Notes: generated by a model not told the origin, from the letters alone. DNA of 64,000 nucleotides from JAPORY01 sp965215385 (GCA_965215385.1 OZ244059.1:1674001-1738000); one strand, 5' to 3'; numbered from the stretch's first letter, positions 47,883 to 57,924 are shown. Program-made: numbers and translations.

Positions 47883-50800
47883 ATGCTTACCGGTCCGCGC
47901 CTAGTGAAGAATGCTAAGTGGGCCTTCGACTACTTCATGCAAGAATACCTCGCCCGAAACGACGGCGAACTCGATTCAACAAACCACTGGTACGGGAAAG
48001 TTGCCGCCGTGCTGCAATTCGGCCCGCAGATCAATGAAAGCGAGTTCCTTGCGGCCTTCTCGGGTCAGATCCCTAAAGCTAATATCAATTTGGGCCGGAT
48101 TATTGATGGTCAGCGTCGGCACCTTTGCGGTTATGAACTGATCTTTTCGGCGCCAAAATCAATCTCGTTAGAAGCTCTGTACCTCAGGAGACACGAGGTC
48201 TTGCAAGCCCATGATAACGCAGTTTGTGCGACACTTGACTATATTGGAAACAACTTTCTACGAACCAGAGGATACGATCCTGAAACACGGCGACGGCCTC
48301 GTCGACTTGCGAATGGCTTGATCGTAGCACTGTTTCGACACACGACAAACCGTAACAACGATCCGCATCTACATACGCACGCGTTGGTAGCAAACATTAC
48401 ACGCAACCCAGACGGTGTTTGGCGCACTGTCGAACCAACACTCCTCAGGCGGAATCGAAGATTGTTTGGTAGTTGGTACCGGAATGATCTTGCTCGGCGA
48501 CTGTTAGAATTAGGCTACGAATTAACGCCTACTATGATCCGTGACTTGCCCGGCTTTGAGATTACTGGTTGGTCACCGGAATGGTTGAGAGTATTCTCTT
48601 CACGGCGAAAGGATATTCTGCAGTATCTTGACGACAATGATCTTTCTTACACGACCGCAAATGCGCAATGGGCGACACTGATTACGCGGAAAAGGAAAGC
48701 AAAAGAACCCCTCACGGGCGAATTGCTCAATATATGGCATCTAACCGCAGAGCAATGCAGCCTCGTTCGTGATTTAGACCGATATTCACCAGCACAAACC
48801 ATACCGAAAATACCGATGATGCCACCAACGGATGGCCACCAGTCGTTACTACCCCCGGGTGCTGTTTGGGATGCCAAATACGAAATTGAAGGGCGGCGAA
48901 GCTGCTTTCGACAGGGTGACTTGCTCGCCGCTTCTCTGGGTCGAAATCCCGGTCGCCATACCCATATTCAGTTGGAAAATTCCATCAGTTACTTGCTCAG
49001 GTTGGGAAAATTGATCGTCATAAATTCCGATATCTATTCTGATGATTTAACGTTAACGACAGATGACTCTAAGGAAGCCGAACAGGATTTGATCAAAGCA
49101 TTGCAAAGAGAACGCTCGTTACCGTTGACGCATGCCGGGGACGTCATTGCCAAACTGAACGAGACATCGCTAACGGATGGACAAAAAGACGCGGTTCGCA
49201 CGATCCTCTGTTCACAAAACCAAATCGTTGGGGTGTTAGGATTTGCGGGAGAGGGCAAGTCCCAAATGCTGAAAGAGGTTGTCCGTTTGGCAGATCATCG
49301 GCCAGTGATCGGATTGGCATCCGCGTCGGAAGCTGTTCGAGTGCTGCGTTTGAAAACAGGAATTCATGCCGTAAGCGTGAAATGGTTACTCACTCGGTAC
49401 GGCCTTTGCTCGGCAGATTCAGCGCTCGGTGCCTTAGCCGAGCAGTTCCGAGGAGCGATTCTGATCTTCGATGAAGCTTCCATAATCGGTGCCGTCCCCT
49501 TGCAGGAACTCCAATGGGTAGCAACTCGGCTTGGCATCGCTCGGCTCGTCCTTATGGGTGACCGGATCCTGATGCGTCGGACAGAAGCACGACAACCCTT
49601 CCGTCTACTGCAAGATGTGGGAATGGAAGTGGCCTTCATTGACGATGTTCTCCGCCAGCGCGCACTGAACCTCAAATCGGCCTTTAGTTATTTGCTTGCC
49701 CAAGACGCAGACCTCGCTGTTCAGAGCCCGGATGCAGACCTCATAGAGCTTGCCGCTGATCGACTGGAAGAAACAGCCGGCCGACTCTGGCTAGCACTGC
49801 CACCGCTGGAGCGAGCGCGAACAGTGATCTTGGCACCCTCTCCCGATCAACAGGACGCAATCACTGCCGTACTTCGTGACGGGCTGGCGGACGAAGGAGT
49901 ACTTACAGGTCGTGTATTCGAGATCGAACGGCTTGTTAACCGTCGGCTCACTCCCACACTCGCCGCTGATCACATGAATTATCAAATTGGTGACATTGTC
50001 GAGGCCAATCGCGATGTTTACGGGTGCGCGGAAGGCGAGGCATGGCGAGTGACGGCCAGCCACCCAAAGTGGATCACCCTCGAACGTCAGGGAGTACAAG
50101 GTGGATTCAAACCGTCAGGTGCCGCCGCACGCAATGTGTCTGTTTTTGAGCCACGACCAATCTCGCTACGCGCTGGTGATGTAATTGAATTTACGCGTCA
50201 TCTCAAAACGCTTGAGATCGTAAGCGGCGAGCGTGGAAAGATTGAAGCAATCGAAAATGAATGCGTGCATATTCTCCTAGAAGATGGCCGCCAATTTACA
50301 CCGCGACTGGCGGCGGATTGGTTGCGGCACATCAATCACGCTTGGACAACAAACGTCGAACACATATGCGGAAAAATGGCCGATGCGGTCATTGCCGTTC
50401 TGGATGCGGATAGCATGATAAACGACCTTATCCCTCTCTATGTCGAGATGAGCCTTAGCCATGATGATTTTATTTTGCTTACCGATGACCTAGAGAGGCT
50501 CCGCCACCGGCTAGAGCACGATACTGGCATCTCGCGTTCCGCCTTAAAGGAAATAGGACAATCGCTAGATGTCGCTTCTTCTGACCATATTTGGGAAGAG
50601 CAACCGTTGCAGCCAGTGCTTGAGGAATGGCAAGTCCTCGAAATAATCGCTGAACGTAAGGATATAACGCCTTTGCAGTTGCCCGAAGCCGTGCCCCTGC
50701 TCAATCGATTTTCACATCGAGCGAAACGGGAAGGCGAAGACACTCCGGTCACAATACGGCATATTTTGGCAACCTATAAAGGATATGGGTCTACCTTGGA

Positions 50801-52439
50801 TCGTCGTATCGACGTTGTCGACACGCTTGGAAAGGACTGGGCAGCACTGCGGGCCAAAGCTCTTAAGAAGGACCGCAGAGTCGGTGCAGAGAAGGGCGTC
50901 GGTGCGCTCCTAGCTCGGAGTTGCGAGGAGCTTCCTACCCCACCGCAGCCAAAACCCCTCCCCGAAGCTCTTGTCGAGGGCATACAGGACTGCCGCGTCC
51001 AGTTGCAGGCTCTCAGTTCACGGTTCGAAGACAGTCAGCACAAGTTTGACCTCGCACTTGAGAGACGAGAAGCAGAAAAGTCCGAGATCGAACGAGAGTG
51101 GGTCGACCACCGAATCAAGGCGGAAAGTTCTGGGTGTGACATCGCTTTCCTACCAGGAGCAGAATCGCTGGTAGACAAGACGATGGCTTTTGACGTCCGT
51201 CACCCCGATATATTGCGGACGACAACAGTCGTAGACGCCGTCGACTGCGCCGCGCTCCTCCGTAAGGAGACCCGCCTTAAAGAGTGCGCAAAAGAGTTAA
51301 TCCAGTACGTCAAAACAGAACCAAGACCAGCGTTTAGAGATACGGCAGACGGGAAACTAGAGAGAATTCTGACGGCGGCCGAAGCGTTGCTGGTCGACGA
51401 CCGCTTGAGCCAACTAGAGATTGCCTCTATTTTTAGGCACGCCCGTTACCGACGGGAGATTGTGACCGCGCAAGACGCCTCGCAACATCGTAGCGATGGG
51501 GTAGAAATTATCTCGCGAACGGATGAGAGTCAACGCGAGGAAATTCGTCCTAAATTGGCGGCAGAGCAACAGACGGATCCGAGGGATGATATTTTTATCG
51601 ATGATCTGGCGCTCCAGTTGGCGATCGCCCTCAGCGAGCGGGTGGATGCATCTCACGCTGCCCACGGCCGTGATCTCGTGCACGATATTGGCCAACTCTT
51701 GCGCGAGGCCAAGGTCACCGATCTGCCGCAAGACAAAGTGGCAAGCTTCACCAAGCTGCTTTACGAGGCGCGGGTGACCTATGATACCAAGCGCGCCTTT
51801 GCCGAGGTCGTTGTGCAATCCGATCCCCGCGGTGATCGCTGTCGTCGGGTACATGAACAATACTTCAAGATTGCGCTTGCGGGTCGACGGGATTTTCATC
51901 CCTTACAATTTTCGCATCGAACGGTAAGAGACGCCTACGATCGGCGCGTAGACGAAATTGTGCGCCGAGCTCTAGCCGAACGACCAGCGGATATGCGAGC
52001 CGAACAAGCTGTGGCGCGTGCGGCGGTGTTGCCCGCGCTATCGGCTAAGGACCGTGACCTCGTCAATGCACTAGCGGTTGTGTTTGAGGGCGGATCGCTG
52101 CGGGATGTCAATTCTCTGCGAGACGAGCGCGACAATTTACTTGCTAGCTTACGCGACGGTGACGTACCGTCGGACGGTTCGATTGTGCGGCGGTTATTTC
52201 GAGCGTTTACGCACCGAGAGATTAGTGCATTGGTCAGTCCGGCGGAAACATGTCCGGGCTCGCTGCCGTCAATCTCGGACAATAATCGTGTGCACATAAG
52301 CTATAATCTGGCAAGTGCCATACCGGCTTCTTATCGACAGTCGATCTACGAGCCTTGGCACGAAGTCGAGGAGCAATTGCAGAATAAAGTGCATCCTGAA
52401 TTGGCGAAAGAGGGGCGGGGAATGGGCCTTGGCCTTTAA
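47883..52439 (+). CDS. MobF-family conjugative relaxase-helicase (TrwC/TraI-like)
   Basis: 1518 aa from ATG 47883; 34 in-frame codons upstream resemble no MobF N-terminus. N-terminal relaxase: candidate catalytic tyrosines at residues 17 and 22 (WAFDYFMQEYLARN), histidine triad in NNDPHLHTHALVANI (about 157-171). Helicase: Walker A LGFAGEGKSQMLKEV (about 450), Walker B ILIFDEASI (about 525), motif III LMGDRILMRRTEARQPF, C-terminal YVEMSLSHDDFILLTDDLER. MobF proteins nick oriT and unwind DNA during conjugation. No coupling protein or type IV secretion gene is present, so it is an orphan, probably from a mobilisable element or plasmid remnant. The 500-residue tail after the helicase is unassigned. 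Confidence 0.85.
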   Translation: MLTGPRLVKNAKWAFDYFMQEYLARNDGELDSTNHWYGKVAAVLQFGPQINESEFLAAFSGQIPKANINLGRIIDGQRRHLCGYELIFSAPKSISLEALYLRRHEVLQAHDNAVCATLDYIGNNFLRTRGYDPETRRRPRRLANGLIVALFRHTTNRNNDPHLHTHALVANITRNPDGVWRTVEPTLLRRNRRLFGSWYRNDLARRLLELGYELTPTMIRDLPGFEITGWSPEWLRVFSSRRKDILQYLDDNDLSYTTANAQWATLITRKRKAKEPLTGELLNIWHLTAEQCSLVRDLDRYSPAQTIPKIPMMPPTDGHQSLLPPGAVWDAKYEIEGRRSCFRQGDLLAASLGRNPGRHTHIQLENSISYLLRLGKLIVINSDIYSDDLTLTTDDSKEAEQDLIKALQRERSLPLTHAGDVIAKLNETSLTDGQKDAVRTILCSQNQIVGVLGFAGEGKSQMLKEVVRLADHRPVIGLASASEAVRVLRLKTGIHAVSVKWLLTRYGLCSADSALGALAEQFRGAILIFDEASIIGAVPLQELQWVATRLGIARLVLMGDRILMRRTEARQPFRLLQDVGMEVAFIDDVLRQRALNLKSAFSYLLAQDADLAVQSPDADLIELAADRLEETAGRLWLALPPLERARTVILAPSPDQQDAITAVLRDGLADEGVLTGRVFEIERLVNRRLTPTLAADHMNYQIGDIVEANRDVYGCAEGEAWRVTASHPKWITLERQGVQGGFKPSGAAARNVSVFEPRPISLRAGDVIEFTRHLKTLEIVSGERGKIEAIENECVHILLEDGRQFTPRLAADWLRHINHAWTTNVEHICGKMADAVIAVLDADSMINDLIPLYVEMSLSHDDFILLTDDLERLRHRLEHDTGISRSALKEIGQSLDVASSDHIWEEQPLQPVLEEWQVLEIIAERKDITPLQLPEAVPLLNRFSHRAKREGEDTPVTIRHILATYKGYGSTLDRRIDVVDTLGKDWAALRAKALKKDRRVGAEKGVGALLARSCEELPTPPQPKPLPEALVEGIQDCRVQLQALSSRFEDSQHKFDLALERREAEKSEIEREWVDHRIKAESSGCDIAFLPGAESLVDKTMAFDVRHPDILRTTTVVDAVDCAALLRKETRLKECAKELIQYVKTEPRPAFRDTADGKLERILTAAEALLVDDRLSQLEIASIFRHARYRREIVTAQDASQHRSDGVEIISRTDESQREEIRPKLAAEQQTDPRDDIFIDDLALQLAIALSERVDASHAAHGRDLVHDIGQLLREAKVTDLPQDKVASFTKLLYEARVTYDTKRAFAEVVVQSDPRGDRCRRVHEQYFKIALAGRRDFHPLQFSHRTVRDAYDRRVDEIVRRALAERPADMRAEQAVARAAVLPALSAKDRDLVNALAVVFEGGSLRDVNSLRDERDNLLASLRDGDVPSDGSIVRRLFRAFTHREISALVSPAETCPGSLPSISDNNRVHISYNLASAIPASYRQSIYEPWHEVEEQLQNKVHPELAKEGRGMGLGL

Positions 52440-52713
52440 GATAATTGTAAAGGGGATTAGGAGCGGCAAGAAACGACTGCGTGGTGCTTAGGATCAAAAT
52501 GGCAAACCCCGCCGGGCTCTGGTATCGCAAGGCACCGAAACCAACAGAAAATCGGTGCGAGGACTAACGTTTATCGGATCGTAATGATGTCTGATTGCAA
52601 ACATTATGGAAAAATCGATTTATTCAGTGCTTTGTGAATTAACTTGGGAGAATAGTCCAACCACCACAATTATTACTGGGAATTATATACTTGCCGATCC
52701 TACAATATGCACT

Positions 52714-53652
52714 ATGTTGCTGTGCAGCAAAGAAGATCGTTATCGACAGCCTGATTCAGTTCACACAAAAGTTTGCACCGTTGAAGCTTGCCTTGAGCAT
52801 CTCAAATCCGTTCGCTGGTCGGATGGTGCCTATTGCCCGCATTGTGGTGACAGCAAGAAAATCTATCACTTCAATGATGGCCGCCGTCACAAATGCGGTG
52901 AGTGCGGGCGCACATTCCGATTGATCACCGGCACCATCTTTGCCGACAGCCCCATCAAGTTGCTTCCCAAATGGTTTGCGGCGATCTGGCTGGACACATG
53001 CCATACGAAGGGTATATCAAGCGTCCAGTTGGCAAAGGACATTGGCGTGACGCAGAAAACGGCCTGGCACATGCTGCAACGGATCCGCCACGCATCCGGC
53101 AATGATGAGCTGGACATGCTGGGTGGCGTTGTCGAGGTTGACGAGACCTACATTGGCGGCAAAGAGAAGAACAAGCATGCCAGTAAAAGTACTGCCGGGA
53201 CACCGGGGCGCAGCACCAAGACAAAGGCGGTCGCCTTGGGGATTGTTGAACGCGGTGGCAAGGCACGGGTCTTTGATGTGGATTCTGCCAAGGCCGCAAG
53301 CATCCTGCCGCACATTCTGCGGAATGTCACCTTGGGGACAGTGCTAAATGCCGATGAGCATCGTGGATACTCGATACTTGATGAATTCTATGAAGTGGGT
53401 CGTATCAATCATTCTGCCGGGGAATATGTGCGGAATGATATCCACACCAACACCATCGAATCCTTCTGGGCCTTGGTCAAGCGGGCCTATATCGGCATTC
53501 ATCATTTCTGGGCCAAGAAACACGCCCAGCGGTATCTTGACGGATGCACGTATCGATTGAATTGCCGGAATATGGGACGGGAGGCCAGAGTTACAAAACT
53601 GCTTGAGAAAGGCATCGGCACCAGTCTTCCCTACCAGGCGTTTATCCAATGA
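52714..53652 (+). CDS. IS1595-family transposase
   Basis: 312 aa from the ATG at 52714, the first inside the transposon. Zinc-finger block YCPHCGDSKKIYH..KCGECGRTF (about residues 42-70), then the DDE-type core: VEVDETYIGGKEKN, LNADEHRGYSILDE and HTNTIESFWALVKRAYIGIH. Uninterrupted. Its stop overlaps the methylase start as ATGA, so transposase and methylase are translationally coupled. Confidence 0.9.
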   Translation: MLLCSKEDRYRQPDSVHTKVCTVEACLEHLKSVRWSDGAYCPHCGDSKKIYHFNDGRRHKCGECGRTFRLITGTIFADSPIKLLPKWFAAIWLDTCHTKGISSVQLAKDIGVTQKTAWHMLQRIRHASGNDELDMLGGVVEVDETYIGGKEKNKHASKSTAGTPGRSTKTKAVALGIVERGGKARVFDVDSAKAASILPHILRNVTLGTVLNADEHRGYSILDEFYEVGRINHSAGEYVRNDIHTNTIESFWALVKRAYIGIHHFWAKKHAQRYLDGCTYRLNCRNMGREARVTKLLEKGIGTSLPYQAFIQ

Positions 53653-54524
53653 GTGTCGCCGAGGTTGTCCCTCTCAACAATGTGTTGCGGATCACAAAAC
53701 GCCCGCATCTTGACAAGGCTCCGGCGGCCCCGTTTGTCAAGTGGGCTGGTGGCAAGCGGACGCTCATTCCCGATATCGCCAAGCATTTCCCTGAACGCAT
53801 TGGGACATACTGGGAGCCGTTTGTTGGCGGCGGGGCGGTATTCTTCACTTTTGCCAACCGCATGATCGAGCAATTCTCTCTGACCAGAATGAGGAACTTC
53901 TCATTGCCTATCAGGCCGTAAAGGACAGGGTTGACGATCTCATTGCGGCCTTGCGTCACCATGAGCATGGCCACAAGGACCGTCGCTACTACAATCGTGT
54001 TCGGGGGCAGGATCCAACAGACGCAATCGCCATTGCTGCACGGTTTATCTACCTCAACAAGACCTGCTACAACGGCCTCTATCGTGTCAACAAATCGGGT
54101 AAATCCAACGTCCCGAAGGGACGATACAAGAACCCTGACATTTGCAACGAGCAACGTCTGCGGGATGCCAGCACGGTCTTAGCCAAGGCAACGATCCACG
54201 TCGGTGATTTCGAAACGGTTGTGCGGCCCGGCGCGGATGACTTCATATACTGCGATCCGCCCTAAGATGCCTGTTTTACCGGTTATCAGCCCGGAGGGTT
54301 CACGCCGGATGATCAGGAACGGCTGCGCAACGCCGCAAAATCTTGGGCCGAGGCAGGCGCAAAGGTCATGCTCTCGAATAGCGATACACCGTTGTTCCGG
54401 CACCTGTATCGGGGGGCAGGACAAGAGACTCCCTGTCCATGAAGCCGAGGCCCCACGCTACATAAACAGCCGTGCGGATGGCCGCGATCCAGTCGCGGAG
54501 CTCATCGTCACGACTTATGGTTAG
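53649..54524 (+). pseudogene. D12-class DNA adenine methylase, three lesions
   Basis: Joined frames give a Dam-like protein of about 290 aa: AdoMet site APFVKWAGGKRTLIPDIAK, WEPFVGGGAVFF, RFIYLNKTCYNGLYRVNKSG and FIYCDPP. Lesions: a lost base near 53865, a TAA at 54263-54265 exactly at Tyr of the catalytic DPPY motif, and a shift in the G-run near 54412. The last frame ends at a TAG at 54522-54524. As written the enzyme cannot work. Target specificity cannot be read; D12 enzymes often modify GATC. Confidence 0.8.
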
Positions 54525-54972
54525 AGGCGCACGGGCTAATCAGCGCGGACGCACGCTGGAGAACGCCATCAACGATCTCCTCTCTGAAGAATACGAGCAG
54601 GTTTCGCCTGCAAGATTTTTTGCACTGCAAAGCTTGCGTCAGCCCGTTTTTGCTGAACAGTGCCCCATCGGGCGTGACATCTATGGCAAACAACGCCGGG
54701 TTGACTTCATACTGTACCATCCGCAGCGTTGGGTGAAATGTCTGGTCATTCAATGCAAATGGCAGGCTTCAAGCGGGAGCGTTGATGAAAAATTCCCTTT
54801 TGAGGTGTTGTCGATCCAGTTGAACGAGTTTGACACAATCATTGTTCTGGATGGCGGTGGTTACAGCAAGGGCGCGGAACAGTGGCTGCGCGGTCAGGCA
54901 GGAAAGAACAAACTTCGCCACGTCCTAAATCTTGGAGAAATCAACAAATTTCAAAGTTCTGGCCGACTTTAG
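54517..54972 (+). CDS. PD-(D/E)XK type II restriction endonuclease candidate
   Basis: 151 aa. ATG 54517 lies inside the methylase end (ATGGTTAG overlap), the usual R-after-M coupling; an ATG 45 bases upstream is in frame but buried in the methylase. GRTLENAINDLL gives the helix Glu15, RVDFILYHP gives Asp63 and LVIQCKWQ gives Gln79-x-Lys81, a QxK variant of the PD-(D/E)XK site. Small for a restriction enzyme but within range. Its intact frame next to a broken methylase is notable: it may be inactive, silent, or the methylase lesions may be sequence errors. Confidence 0.7.
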   Translation: MVRGARANQRGRTLENAINDLLSEEYEQVSPARFFALQSLRQPVFAEQCPIGRDIYGKQRRVDFILYHPQRWVKCLVIQCKWQASSGSVDEKFPFEVLSIQLNEFDTIIVLDGGGYSKGAEQWLRGQAGKNKLRHVLNLGEINKFQSSGRL

Positions 54973-55020
54973 GATCGTCAAGTAAATAATTCCCTTATTA
55001 CTACAGAGCTGTATTAATTC

Positions 55021-55044
55021 ACTGATTCAACAATGCGATGCAAC
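55021..55044. repeat. solitary IS30-type terminal repeat (weak)
   Basis: ACTGATTCAACAATGCGATG followed by CAAC resembles the IS30 end at 13449 and the motif at 42635. No partner end recognised. Confidence 0.35.
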
Positions 55045-55060
55045 GCTAGGCCTCTCGTGA

Positions 55061-56530
55061 TTATGTTCCTTGATGGCTAAGTACTGAGGCAATATCGCGT
55101 CCGACATCGGACCACTGCCTTAGCTTAGCGCGAGAAATCCGACCCTCAAGTTCTTGCCTGCGCTCCGGTTCTGATACGAGGCGCATGACCGCGTCCGCGA
55201 TAGAACTGATCGAACGCGGATTACAGTATTCTACGAGATCTCCTCCAACCTCAGGCATCGCCGTTAGATCAGAGACTACCGCCGTCTTACCATAACTCAG
55301 GCTCTCCCCGATCGTTAAGCCCCAACCTTCGTAGAGACTTACCGTAATCGTAAAGACACAACGTCGGTATAAAAAATCTAGTTCATCATCACTGGGGCTC
55401 TCTATAACGCGCACCCATCCTCCCCATCCACCGGTCGAGTAATAAGCCTGATGAAAATCGTCACTCTGCCCCCCATACTTTCCCGCGAAAACTAGTCTTG
55501 GCATTTCATGAGTGAACCTCATAGATAACTGAGACCACGCTTGCGCTATTCTCCAGCAGTTTTTTCGGCCTTCGATGGTTCCGACACACAGAGCAAATGG
55601 TAATTTAGCAGCAGTACGCGTTTCATTTCGCTTACTGAAAACCTTCGTTATTTGATCAATGTTTGCCCCGGGGGTTGGCATTGGTTCACTGACAATTTGA
55701 CGAGGTTGATTCGGGTTAGCACCACTCAAGCCTGATTGCGCTAAAGGAGCGACGTGAACTGGTATGTCAATGGCATTCTCTTCTAGATACTTTGCCAAAA
55801 CCTCAGAAGTATGCCTTGAATTTGTAATCAAGCCCTCGCTGAAGTCGATCACAGATGAGAACGAAGCATGAAAAGAGGCTGGAGCACAGCCCGATTCTTC
55901 TACAGCAACTAATGGAATCAAGTCGTGGATCATCGTATAAATCTTCGCGCCAAACTTTTTGGCAACCAGCGGCAAGACGACATTGGTTCCGTGCGCAAAA
56001 TTAATCGTATCCATGATGCAGATGACGTCATTTTGTTGCAAACAGTCTTTTAAGACCTCTTTGCTGCCGTGAGAAAATCCGCTGTAATTGATTTGATTCG
56101 TGTATTTTTTTGAGCTCCTTAGACGCTGCCATTCTTCCAAAGTTGTTCCGCGTCTGACAAAGAAGCTTCGGTCAGCCCGTTTCTCGGCAAGTATGAATTG
56201 CAACAGATGATAGCGGTATTTCAGGGGCCTTGACGAGTATTTTCCAATGGCAGCGATTTCGTTGATCGGATCAAATCTCTCGTTTGAAACCCGTAAGGCA
56301 GATTTTAGTTGGGATACGGTCAAATATTCGTCAGATAAAAGTGGATTGGCGGAAATAACCTTGTGATGTTTTCGTCTTCTATCGAAGAACAGAAGGCGAA
56401 CACTATCTCGGCCAAGTTCTTGAGTGGCATGGAAAATAACCTTTTGCGTAACGCGTTGTATACCACCAAGGGTGTTATTGCGTTGAAGATAATTTCTGAG
56501 ATCACTGACCTCAAAAAAGTACTTTGGCAT
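55061..56530 (-). CDS. family 4 glycosyltransferase
   Basis: 489 aa. The N-terminal part (to about 240) holds a Rossmann-like donor/acceptor half with TMIHDLIPLVAVEESG; the C-terminal half is a GT-B fold domain with FALCVGTIEGRKNCWRIAQA and the E-x7-E motif in SLYEGWGLTIGESLSYG, then AVVSDLTAMPEVGGDLVEYC. Such enzymes add sugars to surface polysaccharides using nucleotide sugars; GDP-mannose from ManC is a plausible donor (inference). The frame is intact and no signal peptide is seen. Confidence 0.85.
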   Translation of the reverse strand: MPKYFFEVSDLRNYLQRNNTLGGIQRVTQKVIFHATQELGRDSVRLLFFDRRRKHHKVISANPLLSDEYLTVSQLKSALRVSNERFDPINEIAAIGKYSSRPLKYRYHLLQFILAEKRADRSFFVRRGTTLEEWQRLRSSKKYTNQINYSGFSHGSKEVLKDCLQQNDVICIMDTINFAHGTNVVLPLVAKKFGAKIYTMIHDLIPLVAVEESGCAPASFHASFSSVIDFSEGLITNSRHTSEVLAKYLEENAIDIPVHVAPLAQSGLSGANPNQPRQIVSEPMPTPGANIDQITKVFSKRNETRTAAKLPFALCVGTIEGRKNCWRIAQAWSQLSMRFTHEMPRLVFAGKYGGQSDDFHQAYYSTGGWGGWVRVIESPSDDELDFLYRRCVFTITVSLYEGWGLTIGESLSYGKTAVVSDLTAMPEVGGDLVEYCNPRSISSIADAVMRLVSEPERRQELEGRISRAKLRQWSDVGRDIASVLSHQGT

Positions 56531-56722
56531 CCTTGATCCTTTATATTTCCGACGTCTATTTAAGTCTGAGTGGCATCACGAAAGATTTAAGCGTTATGGT
56601 TTTGGAATGTTGTTTTATGGTCAGAGGCAGCATGAATCTGTAGGGAAACAGAGAATCATCCGATACCAAAATGCTGCCGTCACCCGAATTAATTCAGACA
56701 TGTGCCATATTGATGTTTTGAA

Positions 56723-56917
56723 GGAGCCTCTTGCAAAATTCATCGGACGACCGATTTTTTTGAAAACGGTGGACATGAGACAGCCTTTTGTATATTAGAC
56801 TGTATGCAACACAAAATACAGAGGAGGTTGTCCCATGCCCTTGACAAACACTATAGCCGGTATCTGGAATCGATTTCAAGGGGAATTATTCCCCAATCTC
56901 GCTGAGGACCTCGGCCC
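56723..56917 (+). mobile_element. 5' fragment of a DUF772-type insertion sequence
   Basis: GAGCCTCTTGCAAAATTCAT at 56724 is the terminal repeat seen at 47358, followed by the same leader and start region up to GAGGACCTCGGCC. Identity to the 46-47 kb copy stops at about 56917. Confidence 0.75.
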
Positions 56918-57521
56918 CGTGACCGAGACGAAGATCTCGTGGCAGTGGCGTGAGGAGCACATTGCCGCCGACGCGCGGCTGGACGGGGGGTACGTCGTGC
57001 GCACCAATCTCGTCTCGGCCACGATCTCATCCTACGCCACCGTCGAGGCATACACGAGCCTCGACACGGTTGAGCGTACCTTCCGCAATACCAAGTCCGA
57101 TCTAAATAACCGGCCCATTTATGTTGATAAGGCCGACCGGGTTCGGGCCTATGTCTTCCTCTGTATGCTGGCCCGCTACCTGAAGTGGCACAGGCGCCAA
57201 GCACTGGCACCGATGCTATTCCAAGGCGACGACCCCGAAGGTGCCAAGTCCACGCGTAAAACCCCGGTAGAACCCGCCCAGCCGTCGACAACGGCAAAGC
57301 GAAAAGCGTCGACCAAGCACGGCGTTGACGGTCTCCCCGTACACAGCTTCCGCACCTTGCTGGCCGATCTATCCACCTTGGTCCTCAACGAGATGCGCGT
57401 CAATGACAAGCCAGAGGGTGTGATTCCTATCGTCACCGAACCTTCGGCTCTGCAACAGCATGCATCCCGTCTCCTCAAGATCAAACCCAGCCAATACGTA
57501 CCCATAACTCAGACCGGTTGA
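56835..57521 (+). pseudogene. chimeric transposase: DUF772 start fused to IS1634 C-terminus
   Basis: 228 aa. The first about 27 residues (MPLTNTIAGIWNRFQGELFP...) are those of the DUF772-type transposase; from about residue 30 the protein is an IS1634-family C-terminus: WREEHIAADARLDGGYVVRT, LDTVERTFRNTKSDLNNRPI, RAYVFLCMLARYLKWHR, DGLPVHSFRTLLADLSTL. It has one catalytic Glu region but lacks the two Asp regions, so it cannot transpose. The junction shares GACCGAG with the parent sequence. It has an intact start site (GGAGGTTG) and may be expressed. Confidence 0.7.
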
Positions 57522-57924
57522 TACGGCTCCATATCCCACGAAAAAGACGACAAATCAGCGTCTTAGGGAGACCTATGTCTAAAAAAAATTGCATGAAGTT
57601 CAGACTAGACGGTTTCTTCAGGCTGACCGCATCGTTTTGCCGACGCCGTTGAGGAGGGATGCGATGAGGAGATCAGATATGTGAGATAATAAGGAAATTT
57701 TGCGTCCGTGATTTGGGCTTGGTATGACGCGTAATGAAATGGCGATAGCGTTATTTTTTGGGACTTTGGGGATCTGTGCCGGACTCATTCCGAAGCTTTC
57801 GTGGAGTTATCCAAGGATGAAGACCTGATGGTCTAGTCGGGTCAAGCCGCGTGGCTCGGCTCGGATGCCGGGCGTATCATGACAAAATAATAACAAAAAT
57901 CAGCTGGAGCGGTCCCCATTCGGT
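57522..57924. other. no gene seen
   Basis: Intergenic sequence between the chimeric transposase and the RTX-protein tail; short AT-rich runs, no recognisable gene or terminal repeat. Confidence 0.4.

Larger units (their letters stand above)
52678..54994 (+). mobile_element. IS1595-family transposon carrying a restriction-modification cassette
   Basis: Ends GGGAATTATATACTTGCCGA at 52678 and, reversed, GGGAATTATTTACTTGACGA at 54994, continuing TCCTA in both, imperfect inverted repeats of about 25 bp. TTATTACT at 52670-52677 and 54995-55002 is a perfect 8-bp target duplication, as known for IS1595. Inside are the transposase, a DNA adenine methylase and a PD-(D/E)XK nuclease, each overlapping the next. 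Boundaries and content are read directly; passenger genes are known for some IS1595 members. Confidence 0.9.
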
